NCBI RefSeq assembly: GCF_900142565.1
Contig: NZ_FRBH01000001.1
Span: forward strand, 124,001-188,000
Length of the DNA stretch: 64,000 nt
Origin: Chishuiella changwenlii
GTDB lineage: Bacteria; Bacteroidota; Bacteroidia; Flavobacteriales; Weeksellaceae
Direction: 5' to 3'
This document shows, piece after piece, positions 34,571 through 42,398 of the stretch (positions are counted from its first letter, which is position 1; every line of letters starts with the position of its first letter). The position numbers and the translations under genes were made by a program. The notes beneath the pieces are model-generated. The model saw only the letters and a list, made by a program, of their open reading frames with translations, ran no database searches and had not been told where the DNA came from.

Positions 34571-36043
34571 ATGAAAAAAATACTTGTTACTTTAATCTTG
34601 CTTTCATCGTTCTTAAAAGCGCAGACAAACACATTATTAAATGGTGATTTTTGGAAAAAGAATCCTCCTATTGAAGTTGTGAAAGAAGAAATTTTAAAAG
34701 GAAATAATCCTGCTGAAGCAAATGGCGGAAATCATGATGTGGTAAGTATGGCCATTAATAATGGAGCAGATTACGAAACAATAGTATATTTGATTGAAAA
34801 ACCAGGAAATAGCGTTACAAAAAATACGCACGATGGTAGACAATATATTCACTGGGCTGCAATGAGAGGTGATTTAGAAGTAGTAGATTACTTAATTTCT
34901 AAAGGTTCTGATTTAAATAGAACAGATGATAAAGGAGCAACTCCACTTACATTCGCTGCTGGATTTGGACAAAATAATCCAGAATTATTCGAAAAATTCT
35001 TTAAAGCTGGAATTAATCCTAAACAAAAATATGCAGATGGTGCAACAGTTTTATTATTAGCGATTAGTAATGATAAAGATTTAAAATTAACTGATTACTT
35101 AGTTACAAAAGGTTTATCATTAAAAGATACTGACGATAACGGAAGAACTGCTTTTGATTATGCTGCAAGAACTGGTGATGTTGCTTTCTTGAAAACTTTA
35201 GCACAGAAAGGGATTAAGCCAACAGGTAATGCTTTAATTTTTGCTTCACAAGGAACTAGATTTGCTTCTAATAAAATTGATACTTACAAATATTTAATAG
35301 AAGATGTAAAATTAAACCCTAATTCTAAAGGATTAAATGGTGAAAATGCTTTACATAACGTTGTAAGAAAAAAAGATCAAACAGAAATTATTAATTATTT
35401 AATTTCTAAAGGTGTTGATGTTAATGCAGTAGATAAAGAAGGAAATAATGTATTATTTTCTGCTGCTGGAACAAGTAACCTTGATGTTGTAAAAACAATC
35501 GTTTCTAAAATTAAAGATATTAACGCTGTAAACGCTAAAGGAGAAACAGCTTTATTTTCTGCTGTTCAACATGGTTCTCCAGAAGTGATGTCTTATCTAA
35601 TAGAAAAAGGTGCTAAAACAACTATTAATGCAAAAGATGGAAATTTAGCTTTTTACTTGGTACAATCTTACAGAGCACCACGTCCTGGACAAGCAAGTGA
35701 TTTTGCTGAAAAATTAGCCATCCTAAAAAATAAAGGTGTAAAATTAAACGCAACAGATAAAGATGGAAACTCTTTATTACATATTGCTGTTGCTAAGAAT
35801 GATCTAAACTTATTAAAAAATTTAGCTACTTTAAACTTAGATATCAACACGCAAAATAAAGATGGAATGACTGCATTACATCGTGCAGCTTTAATTGCAA
35901 AAGATGATGTTATTATGAAAGATTTAATCGCAACTGGCGCAAAAAAAGAATTGAAAACAGAGTTTGATGAAACAGCATTCGATTTAGCTTCAGAGAATGA
36001 ATCGTTAAAAGAAAACAACGTTAACATCAACTTTTTGAAATAA
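34571..36043 (+). CDS. Secreted ankyrin-repeat protein
   Basis: 490 aa. A signal peptide (ends LKAQ) is followed by about eleven ankyrin repeats covering nearly all of the mature protein. Good examples are DGRQYIHWAAMRGDLEVVDYLI, DKGATPLTFAAGFG and DKDGNSLLHIAVAKNDLNLLKN. No enzymatic domain. It is first in the plus-strand unit with DUF2271, the PepSY flavoprotein and ApbE, so a periplasmic scaffold or inhibitor role in that system is inferred. Confidence 0.9.
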   Translation: MKKILVTLILLSSFLKAQTNTLLNGDFWKKNPPIEVVKEEILKGNNPAEANGGNHDVVSMAINNGADYETIVYLIEKPGNSVTKNTHDGRQYIHWAAMRGDLEVVDYLISKGSDLNRTDDKGATPLTFAAGFGQNNPELFEKFFKAGINPKQKYADGATVLLLAISNDKDLKLTDYLVTKGLSLKDTDDNGRTAFDYAARTGDVAFLKTLAQKGIKPTGNALIFASQGTRFASNKIDTYKYLIEDVKLNPNSKGLNGENALHNVVRKKDQTEIINYLISKGVDVNAVDKEGNNVLFSAAGTSNLDVVKTIVSKIKDINAVNAKGETALFSAVQHGSPEVMSYLIEKGAKTTINAKDGNLAFYLVQSYRAPRPGQASDFAEKLAILKNKGVKLNATDKDGNSLLHIAVAKNDLNLLKNLATLNLDINTQNKDGMTALHRAALIAKDDVIMKDLIATGAKKELKTEFDETAFDLASENESLKENNVNINFLK

Positions 36044-36072
36044 TAAAAATTCATTACGAATAAAATTTAAAT

Positions 36073-36558
36073 ATGAAATCATCAATCAAAGCAATATTCA
36101 CAGCATTATTTATTATAGGTTTATCTATACAAGCTTCTGCACAAACAGCAAAATATAAATGCATGTTACAGATGACCAATTACAAAGGTTTAGAAGCTTA
36201 TGTTGTTGTATCTTTAATTAGCCCAGATGGACAATACGAAAAAACATTGTACATGATGGGAGCTGATAAACAATGGTACAATGGATTTAAACAATGGGAT
36301 AAATTCAATAAAAAGAAAAAAGAAAAATTAAACGGAATAACTGGTGCTTCTGTTGCTGCAGGAGATCGTAGTATTACAACTTTCGCCATCGATCAAAGTA
36401 AAATGAACAAAGGGTACAAACTACGTTTTGAATCTGCTGTAGAAGATGGAGATTACCATGTTTCTGATGTTGAAATTCCATTAACTACTGCTGGTATTAC
36501 ACAAAAAGTTGAAGGTAAAGGATACATTAGATATGTAAAACTAAGTAAAGCCCAATAA
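36073..36558 (+). CDS. DUF2271 periplasmic protein with a flavinylation motif
   Basis: 161 aa with signal peptide (ends ASAQ). The mature domain shows the DUF2271 pattern: AYVVVSLISPDGQYEKTLYM, a Trp-rich segment, then NGITGASVAAG (residues 87-97) and a final strand-rich part. NGITGAS matches the D/N-x-x-S/T-G-A-T/S site where ApbE attaches FMN; by analogy with NqrC the acceptor would be Ser93 (codon 36349-36351). It lies directly between the ankyrin gene and the PepSY flavoprotein, with apbE two genes on. Confidence 0.88.
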   Translation: MKSSIKAIFTALFIIGLSIQASAQTAKYKCMLQMTNYKGLEAYVVVSLISPDGQYEKTLYMMGADKQWYNGFKQWDKFNKKKKEKLNGITGASVAAGDRSITTFAIDQSKMNKGYKLRFESAVEDGDYHVSDVEIPLTTAGITQKVEGKGYIRYVKLSKAQ

Positions 36559-36569
36559 TAAAATTCAAC

Positions 36570-38771
36570 ATGACATTATCTATTTGGCGCTATGCTCATC
36601 TAATATTAGCGTACATATCATTTCTATTTATAACAATGACTTCTATTACAGGAGTCATTTTGTCATTTCGACCAATAGAACAAAAGCTACATCCATACAA
36701 AGTAGAACAATTCAATGCCATTACTTTAGCTGAAACGTTACCTGTTTTACAAAATAAATATGGCGATTTAACAGAATTAAATTTAGATAAAAATAATTTC
36801 GTTTCTCTTGAGGGTTTTGATGAAGATGGAAATGATTTTAAATTTTACATAGACCCAAGAACAGGAGAAAAATTAGGAGATCCTATCGAGAAAAGTGAGT
36901 TTATGAGTTGGGTTATCACCTTACACCGCTCATTATTTTTACACGAAACAGGACGAATAATAATTGGTTTTATGACATTCTTATTATTTCTGATAGCTGT
37001 TTCGGGATTAGTTTTAATTATTAAAAGACAAAAAGGCTTTCGAAATTTCTTTGACAAGATTAACAAAGAGTATTTCTCTCAATATTATCATGTTATATTT
37101 GGTAGAATATTTCTTATTCCAGTTATCATTATATCATTTACAGGAACAATGATGGTATTAAATCGATTCGAATTAATACCTAAAAATGAAAAATTAAATA
37201 CTGAAATTACTTCTTCTGCTAATGAAAATACGAAAAGAGTTGAATTAAAAGATTTTTCTATTTTTAAAGAAACGAAGTTAGCGGATGTAAGAAAAATTGA
37301 ATTTCCTTTTGATAGAGAAGATCCACAAGAATTTTATAAAATTAATTTAACTGGTCAAGAATTAATTGTTAATCAGATTAATGGAAAAGTAGAAGCAAAA
37401 ACACCATTTTCTAATGCGCAAGCGTTTCTTCGTCTTAGCAGTAAATTGCATACAGGACATATTAATATCATGTGGGCAGTTATTTTAGCTATCTCATGTT
37501 TTAGTATTTTATTCTTTATTTATTCTGGTTTTGTTATTACGTTAAAACGTACAAAAACAAAAATTCTAAAAAATAAATACAGCGCAGAAGAAGCCGAAAT
37601 TGTACTTCTTGTTGGTTCTGAAAATGGTGCTACATTAGGATTTGCAAATAAAATTCAAGTTCAGCTTTTAGCAAATGGAAAAAAATCATTTATGACTCAA
37701 ATGAATCAGTATGAGCTTTATCCAAATGCAAAACAAATCATCATTTTTACCTCAACTTACGGAATTGGTGATGCGCCATCTAACGCCAATAAATTTGAAA
37801 GTTCGATCGAAAAACATCCTCAAAATCAGGAAATTGACTTTACAGTTGTTGGATTTGGTTCTACAGCTTATGAGAAATTTTGTGGTTATGCATTAGAAGT
37901 AGATGAATTGTTAGAAAAACAAAAATGGGCGAATCGTTTACTGCCTTTAAAAACAGTTAATGATAAATCTCCAGAAGAGTTTGCTACTTGGGCAACTGAA
38001 TACAAAGAAAAAACTGATATTCCGTTAGCTACAACACCAGCAATGTATGTTGGAACAGCTCCAAAGCTGAAAGATTTAAATGTTATTTCTACATCAAAAG
38101 TAACTGAAGATGATGCTACTTTTAATGTGATTTTAAATACAAAACAAAAATTCCGTTCGGGAGATTTACTAGCAATATATCCAGCAAATGATCATCGTGA
38201 GCGTTTATATTCTGTTGGTAAAGTAAACGGAGCATTACAATTGGTTGTAAAATTACACGAGTTTGGTTTGGGATCTCAGTATCTGTATAAACTAAACTCT
38301 TCTGAGAATTTTAAAGCGAGAATTATAAAAAATACTGTTTTTCATTTTCCTAAGAAAGCCAAGAAAGTTATTTTAATTGCAAATGGAACTGGAATTGCTC
38401 CTTTTCTTGGAATGATAGATGAAAACAAGAAAAAAATTGAAACACATTTATATGCTGGTTTCCGTTTTCATAATACCGTTACAAAAAGCTATGAGAGCTT
38501 TTCGAGTAAACAGATTAAGAAAAATCATTTAACTAAGTTTAATATTGCTTTTTCTAGAGAAGAACAAAAACAATATGTAATGGATTTGGTTAAAAGAGAT
38601 GAGAAATTCTTTGCTGATACCTTACAAAATGGTGGAATAATTATGATTTGTGGTGCTTTAGCAATGCAACATGACATTGAGAAAGTTTTAGACCTTATTT
38701 GCCAAGAACATTTAGGAAAGACTTTTGAAGAGTTTAAAATCAATGGACAATTTTTAACAGATTGCTATTAA
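36570..38771 (+). CDS. PepSY-TM / flavodoxin / ferredoxin-reductase transmembrane flavoprotein
   Basis: 733 aa. Four membrane helices with PepSY-like periplasmic loops (residues 1-330) contain His residues suited to haem ligation (TLHRSLFLHETG, YYHVIFGR, KLHTGHINIMW). A flavodoxin-like FMN domain follows (VGSENGATLGFANK, STYGIGDAPSN, GFGSTAYEKFC), then a reductase module with RLYSVG (FAD) and ANGTGIAPFLGMI plus ICGALAMQHD (NAD(P)H). The layout resembles sulfite-reductase/P450-reductase flavoproteins fused to a PepSY membrane unit. It probably moves electrons from cytoplasmic NAD(P)H across the inner membrane. Confidence 0.9.
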   Translation: MTLSIWRYAHLILAYISFLFITMTSITGVILSFRPIEQKLHPYKVEQFNAITLAETLPVLQNKYGDLTELNLDKNNFVSLEGFDEDGNDFKFYIDPRTGEKLGDPIEKSEFMSWVITLHRSLFLHETGRIIIGFMTFLLFLIAVSGLVLIIKRQKGFRNFFDKINKEYFSQYYHVIFGRIFLIPVIIISFTGTMMVLNRFELIPKNEKLNTEITSSANENTKRVELKDFSIFKETKLADVRKIEFPFDREDPQEFYKINLTGQELIVNQINGKVEAKTPFSNAQAFLRLSSKLHTGHINIMWAVILAISCFSILFFIYSGFVITLKRTKTKILKNKYSAEEAEIVLLVGSENGATLGFANKIQVQLLANGKKSFMTQMNQYELYPNAKQIIIFTSTYGIGDAPSNANKFESSIEKHPQNQEIDFTVVGFGSTAYEKFCGYALEVDELLEKQKWANRLLPLKTVNDKSPEEFATWATEYKEKTDIPLATTPAMYVGTAPKLKDLNVISTSKVTEDDATFNVILNTKQKFRSGDLLAIYPANDHRERLYSVGKVNGALQLVVKLHEFGLGSQYLYKLNSSENFKARIIKNTVFHFPKKAKKVILIANGTGIAPFLGMIDENKKKIETHLYAGFRFHNTVTKSYESFSSKQIKKNHLTKFNIAFSREEQKQYVMDLVKRDEKFFADTLQNGGIIMICGALAMQHDIEKVLDLICQEHLGKTFEEFKINGQFLTDCY

Positions 38772-38830
38772 AATTGTGAATGTTGAGTTCTAAGTTTTAG
38801 AACACTAACACCTAAATTATAATTCATAAA

Positions 38831-39823
38831 ATGAAATATCTATTCAGTTTTATATTGTTGTATGCACTAATTCCTATAAATGCTCAAGTTATAGGAATTA
38901 GGGATACAATTTTAATGGGAAGTAAATTCAAAATTACATTAGTTGACCAAGACTCAATTGCTGTTGAAAAAAGTATCAACAGAGCAATTAGTGAAATGGT
39001 TAGAATTGAAGAATTAATTTCCGATTGGAAATCAACTTCTCAAGTTTCTTTGGTTAACCAAAATGCTGGAATAAAACCTATAAAAGTGGATCAAGAAGTT
39101 TTTGATTTAACTGAAAGAGCAATTTACTTTTCTGAAATTACAAATGGTGCTTTTGATATTAGTTTTGCTGCCATGGATAGAATTTGGAAGTTTGATGGTT
39201 CTATGGAAAAATTACCATCAGAAACTGAAATAAAGAAAGCTATCGAAAAAATTGGTTATCAAAACATTGTTTTAGATAAAGAAAACTCCACTATTTTCTT
39301 AAAAAAACCAGGAATGAAAATTGGTTTCGGATCTATTGGAAAAGGCTATGCAGCAGAAAAAGCAAGAGAATACTTACAAAATTTAGGTATAGCAGCAGGT
39401 ATTATAGATGCTTCGGGTGATATGACTACTTGGGGAAATCAACCAAATGGTGATCCATGGAAAATTGGAATTACCAATCCATTTAATCGCAATAAAATGG
39501 CAGATATTTTAACTTTAAAAAATGCTGCTGTAACCACTTCTGGCGATTACGAAAAATTTATTTTGATAGATGATATTCGCTATTCACACATTATTAATCC
39601 TAAAACGGGAATGCCTTCTACTGGTTTAACTGGTGTTACGGTAATTGGTCCAAATGCAGAAACATGTAATGGTTTCAGTACTTCTATTATGGTTTTAGGT
39701 AAAGAGAAAGGTTTGGCATTAATTAACCAACAAAAAGACTATGCTGCGCTTATAATTACTGATAATGGGAGCGTTATTAAATCTAAAAAATATAGAAAAA
39801 TTAAAAAGAAATTAATGAATTAG
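38831..39823 (+). CDS. apbE: FAD:protein FMN transferase ApbE
   Basis: 330 aa with N-terminal signal peptide (to INAQ). Conserved parts: GFGSIGKGYAAEKA, IIDASGDMTTWG, AAVTTSGDYEKF and YSHIINPKTGMPS (Mg/FAD site). It transfers FMN from FAD to a Thr or Ser of an exported target. The obvious local target is the DUF2271 protein. Last gene of the plus-strand unit. Confidence 0.95.
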   Translation: MKYLFSFILLYALIPINAQVIGIRDTILMGSKFKITLVDQDSIAVEKSINRAISEMVRIEELISDWKSTSQVSLVNQNAGIKPIKVDQEVFDLTERAIYFSEITNGAFDISFAAMDRIWKFDGSMEKLPSETEIKKAIEKIGYQNIVLDKENSTIFLKKPGMKIGFGSIGKGYAAEKAREYLQNLGIAAGIIDASGDMTTWGNQPNGDPWKIGITNPFNRNKMADILTLKNAAVTTSGDYEKFILIDDIRYSHIINPKTGMPSTGLTGVTVIGPNAETCNGFSTSIMVLGKEKGLALINQQKDYAALIITDNGSVIKSKKYRKIKKKLMN

Positions 39824-39897
39824 TTTTTTCATTAAAAAGTGATTTATATTTACTTAAAGGTATAAATTATCTTGTTTTTACTTTGTTTTTCATATTT

Positions 39898-39992
39898 AGG
39901 TCTTGTATGTCATTCTGAACTCGTTTCAGGATCTCATCATTACTTACACGATGTGAAGCTGAAATTATGCTTCGAGAGGCTCAAAAAGACAT
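39898..39992. repeat. Probable dispersed intergenic repeat remnant
   Basis: The segment contains GTCATTCTGAACTCGTTTCA followed by GGATCTCATC and a partly complementary right part. I recall this word as frequent in Flavobacteriia spacers, but only one copy lies in this window, so the call rests on memory. No open frame. Confidence 0.35.
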
Positions 39993-40017
39993 TCACTATT
40001 AATTTATCAAAAAATAA

Positions 40018-40356
40018 ATGAACGACGATTTAAGAACCGAAAAAGAGATTCTGAACGGAAATTTTAAATTAATTACAGAGTTAAAGGAATTTAGAATGAG
40101 CTTATGGGTAAATGGTTTTGGAATTGTTGATGGTAAAACGCAACAAGAAATATTGCCATTAAATACTACATTTAATTTAGATGATTTTACAGAACACGAG
40201 CATACAATAGAAATTGATTTTAGGATTTATCCTAATGGTAATGTAACTTACAATGTAATTATAAATCCGTTTGAAAAATCTTTTATTTACTTAACAAAAG
40301 TGTATGCTTTGAACGATTTTAACCCAACTTTCTTTGAAACTGAATCTTCTAACTAA
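40018..40356 (+). CDS. Hypothetical protein, 112 aa
   Basis: Starts at an ATG (MNDDLRTEKEILNGNFKLIT). No signal peptide or membrane helix. The second half alternates polar and hydrophobic residues (EHTIEIDFRIYPNGNVTYNV), suggesting a small beta-sheet protein. No family recognised. It is isolated between apbE and cmk and followed 12 bases later by structured repeat copy 2. Confidence 0.55.
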   Translation: MNDDLRTEKEILNGNFKLITELKEFRMSLWVNGFGIVDGKTQQEILPLNTTFNLDDFTEHEHTIEIDFRIYPNGNVTYNVIINPFEKSFIYLTKVYALNDFNPTFFETESSN

Positions 40357-40367
40357 AAAGGGATTCT

Positions 40368-40464
40368 GCGTTAGGGATTGAAGTGTAAATCCTTTTATGA
40401 AAACGGAGATTATAGAAGTTTTAATAAAAGATTGGAACGTAAAGCCCGACCGAAGGGAACGCCC
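40368..40464. repeat. Structured dispersed repeat, copy 2
   Basis: GCGTT (40368-40372) pairs with AACGC (40458-40462); GGG (40374-40376) with CCC (40445-40447); AATCCTTTTAT with ATAAAAGATT (one bulge). The order of stems and several invariant words (ATTG, ATCCTTTT, AAAAGAT, CGCCC at the end) match copy 1 at 5431-5510, while the two outer stems differ by compensatory changes. It lies between convergent genes. Confidence 0.65.
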
Positions 40465-40514
40465 AAAATTAATCTTCGATTCTGTTTACAAATTGTATTA
40501 AACCGTTTAGGCTT

Positions 40515-41201
40515 TTACATTTTTGATTGAACAATTTCCATTACTTTATCTACCGTTTCTTCTAAATTTAAATTAGAATTATCAACCTCTATCGCATCAT
40601 CTGCTTTTCTAAGTGGTGAATATTCTCGGTGAGAATCTATGTAATCTCGTTCTTTTACATTTGCAAAGACTTCTTCTAACGCTATTTCTTTTCCTTGTTG
40701 TTGATATTCTAAGAAACGACGTTTTGCACGAATTTCTGGTGAAGCTGTTATAAAGATTTTAATATCGGCATTCGGAAAAACTGTTGTCCCAATATCTCTA
40801 CCATCCATAACAATTGCTCCGTTCTCTCCCATTTTTTGTTGTAAAGCAACACAATAATCTCGTACGGCAGGAATCTCTGAAATTGGACTTACCATTTTAG
40901 AAATTTGCATTGCACGAATTTCTTGCTCCACATCTACTCCATTAAGATAAGTGTGATTTTTTTGAGAAGAAGAATCTTGTTTAAATTCTATTTTAATTTC
41001 GTTTAAATGTGCAATTAATAAAGGAATATTAATTGTTTGATTTTCGATATAATTTTGTTGAAATGCATACAATGTTACGGCACGATACATTGCTCCACTA
41101 TCGATATGAGTATAATTTAGTTTTTTAGCAATAATTTTTGACATCGAACTTTTTCCTGTTGATGAAAAACCATCTATTGCAATAATCAAATTTTCTTTCA
41201 T
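40515..41201 (-). CDS. cmk: Cytidylate kinase
   Basis: 228 aa. P-loop IAIDGFSSTGKSSMSKIIAK, DSGAMYRAVTLYA, VMDGRDIGTTVFPNAD, and the lid RAKRRFLEYQQQGKE are all present. It phosphorylates CMP and dCMP. A TATATTTG box on the minus strand (41222-41229) lies 20 bases before the ATG. It is 54 bases downstream of porQ. Confidence 0.97.
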   Translation of the reverse strand: MKENLIIAIDGFSSTGKSSMSKIIAKKLNYTHIDSGAMYRAVTLYAFQQNYIENQTINIPLLIAHLNEIKIEFKQDSSSQKNHTYLNGVDVEQEIRAMQISKMVSPISEIPAVRDYCVALQQKMGENGAIVMDGRDIGTTVFPNADIKIFITASPEIRAKRRFLEYQQQGKEIALEEVFANVKERDYIDSHREYSPLRKADDAIEVDNSNLNLEETVDKVMEIVQSKM

Positions 41202-41221
41202 TTAAAATTGAAACTAGATAA

Positions 41222-41229
41222 CAAATATA
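41222..41229 (-). promoter_or_regulatory. -7 box of cmk
   Basis: TATATTTG on the minus strand fits TAnnTTTG, 20 bases before the cmk start. No clear -33 TTTG. Confidence 0.45.
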
Positions 41230-41255
41230 CTATTTTATGTTTGTTTGGAAAGCTT

Positions 41256-42281
41256 TTATAACCAAGGATTGCTTCGCCAGTAATCTCTTCCTTGTATTAA
41301 CCTATCTAAGTTAATCAATATTCCGAAATGATTAGAACCTCCTGAAGCGTGATAATTGGCATGACCAAACTCGAATCGGAATGCATTTACACGAATACCA
41401 AACCCATATGTTAGTCCAGATAAAGAACGAACGCCTTCTGCTGCAAGCTCATTTCCTCTTTTAAAGTTATACCCCAATCGCATGTTAAAATCTGAATTTG
41501 GAAATAATTCTGCTCCTAATGAAACGTGATCTATAATTTTTCGACCAGTAGAAACTTCTTGTCCATTTTTATTATAAGCCTGCGATATATCAAATTTTTG
41601 TAAATCGTGAAGTGAAAATGTAAATTCTAACGGAACATGTTCTAGTCTATGCGAAATACCAAGATTTACTTGTGTTGGCATATTTTCTTTCTTACCATTG
41701 TAAGTTTCCAACTGTCCTCCTATATTACGAACAACTAAAGAGACATTAATATTTTTATCGAAATCGTGATAAGAAAGTCCAACATCTCCTGCAATGGCAG
41801 ATGATTTATAAGATTCTATTGTAGAATTAATGTATTTTACGTTTGCTCCGATTGTCCAATAATCACCAATAACTCTTGCATAACCCAATGTTAAGGCAGC
41901 ATCGTTTGCTCTGAAATTACCTGTGATATTTCCATTTTCGTCGGTTCCGATTAATTTTCCGTAATCTACATACTGACCATGAATGGAAAGAAAGTTTTCT
42001 TGATCTATTTCGTAAACGCCAGAAAATGTTCCGAAATTAACGTCTGCGATGTAATTAACATAGTTAAAAGCAAACTGTCCGTGCATTTCTCTATTCATTA
42101 GAGAAGGATTCCACAAAGCCGAATTAGGATCTGCATCCCAAGAAGTTTGTGCATTTCCTCCCAAAGCTGCTTGGCGTGCAGATGTCGTAATATTCAAAAA
42201 TTCGTATACACGTGTTCCATCTTGTGCAAAAATCAAAGACGATAATGCAACCAACAATATTATACTGAGTTTTTTAAACAT
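41256..42281 (-). CDS. porQ: Type IX secretion system protein PorQ
   Basis: 341 aa from the ATG at 42281, giving signal peptide MFKKLSIILLVALSSLIFAQ. An upstream in-frame extension of 13 codons would run through the -7 box and is rejected. The body is an outer-membrane beta-barrel of the PorP/PorV/PorQ type (TSARQAALGGNAQTSWDADP, NSALWNPSLMN), ending GRDYWRSNPWL. PorQ anchors PorZ for the surface attachment complex in studied members. The neighbourhood with cmk is common in Bacteroidota. Confidence 0.88.
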   Translation of the reverse strand: MFKKLSIILLVALSSLIFAQDGTRVYEFLNITTSARQAALGGNAQTSWDADPNSALWNPSLMNREMHGQFAFNYVNYIADVNFGTFSGVYEIDQENFLSIHGQYVDYGKLIGTDENGNITGNFRANDAALTLGYARVIGDYWTIGANVKYINSTIESYKSSAIAGDVGLSYHDFDKNINVSLVVRNIGGQLETYNGKKENMPTQVNLGISHRLEHVPLEFTFSLHDLQKFDISQAYNKNGQEVSTGRKIIDHVSLGAELFPNSDFNMRLGYNFKRGNELAAEGVRSLSGLTYGFGIRVNAFRFEFGHANYHASGGSNHFGILINLDRLIQGRDYWRSNPWL

Positions 42282-42285
42282 TCGG

Positions 42286-42293
42286 CAAAAATA
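42286..42293 (-). promoter_or_regulatory. -7 box abutting the porQ ATG
   Basis: TATTTTTG on the minus strand ends four bases before the ATG at 42281. A TTTG at 42318-42321 (minus) is 24 bases upstream, a slightly long spacer. A leaderless or nearly leaderless mRNA is implied. Confidence 0.45.
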
Positions 42294-42398
42294 CATATTT
42301 GTAAAATAACGGAAACACAAAAGGTTTCGTATGTGATACGTTAAATTTAAAATTTTCTGAAAATTAATGATTACCTTCCTATTAACTAAACACTAGTT

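Noticed and set aside
35668-36054. 128-codon minus-strand frame within the ankyrin gene
   Set aside because: It is a shadow of the ankyrin repeats, whose coding frame is well supported.
42282-42320. 13-codon N-terminal extension of PorQ
   Set aside because: It would place the start upstream of the -7 box and in front of a normal signal peptide; the ATG at 42281 fits better.
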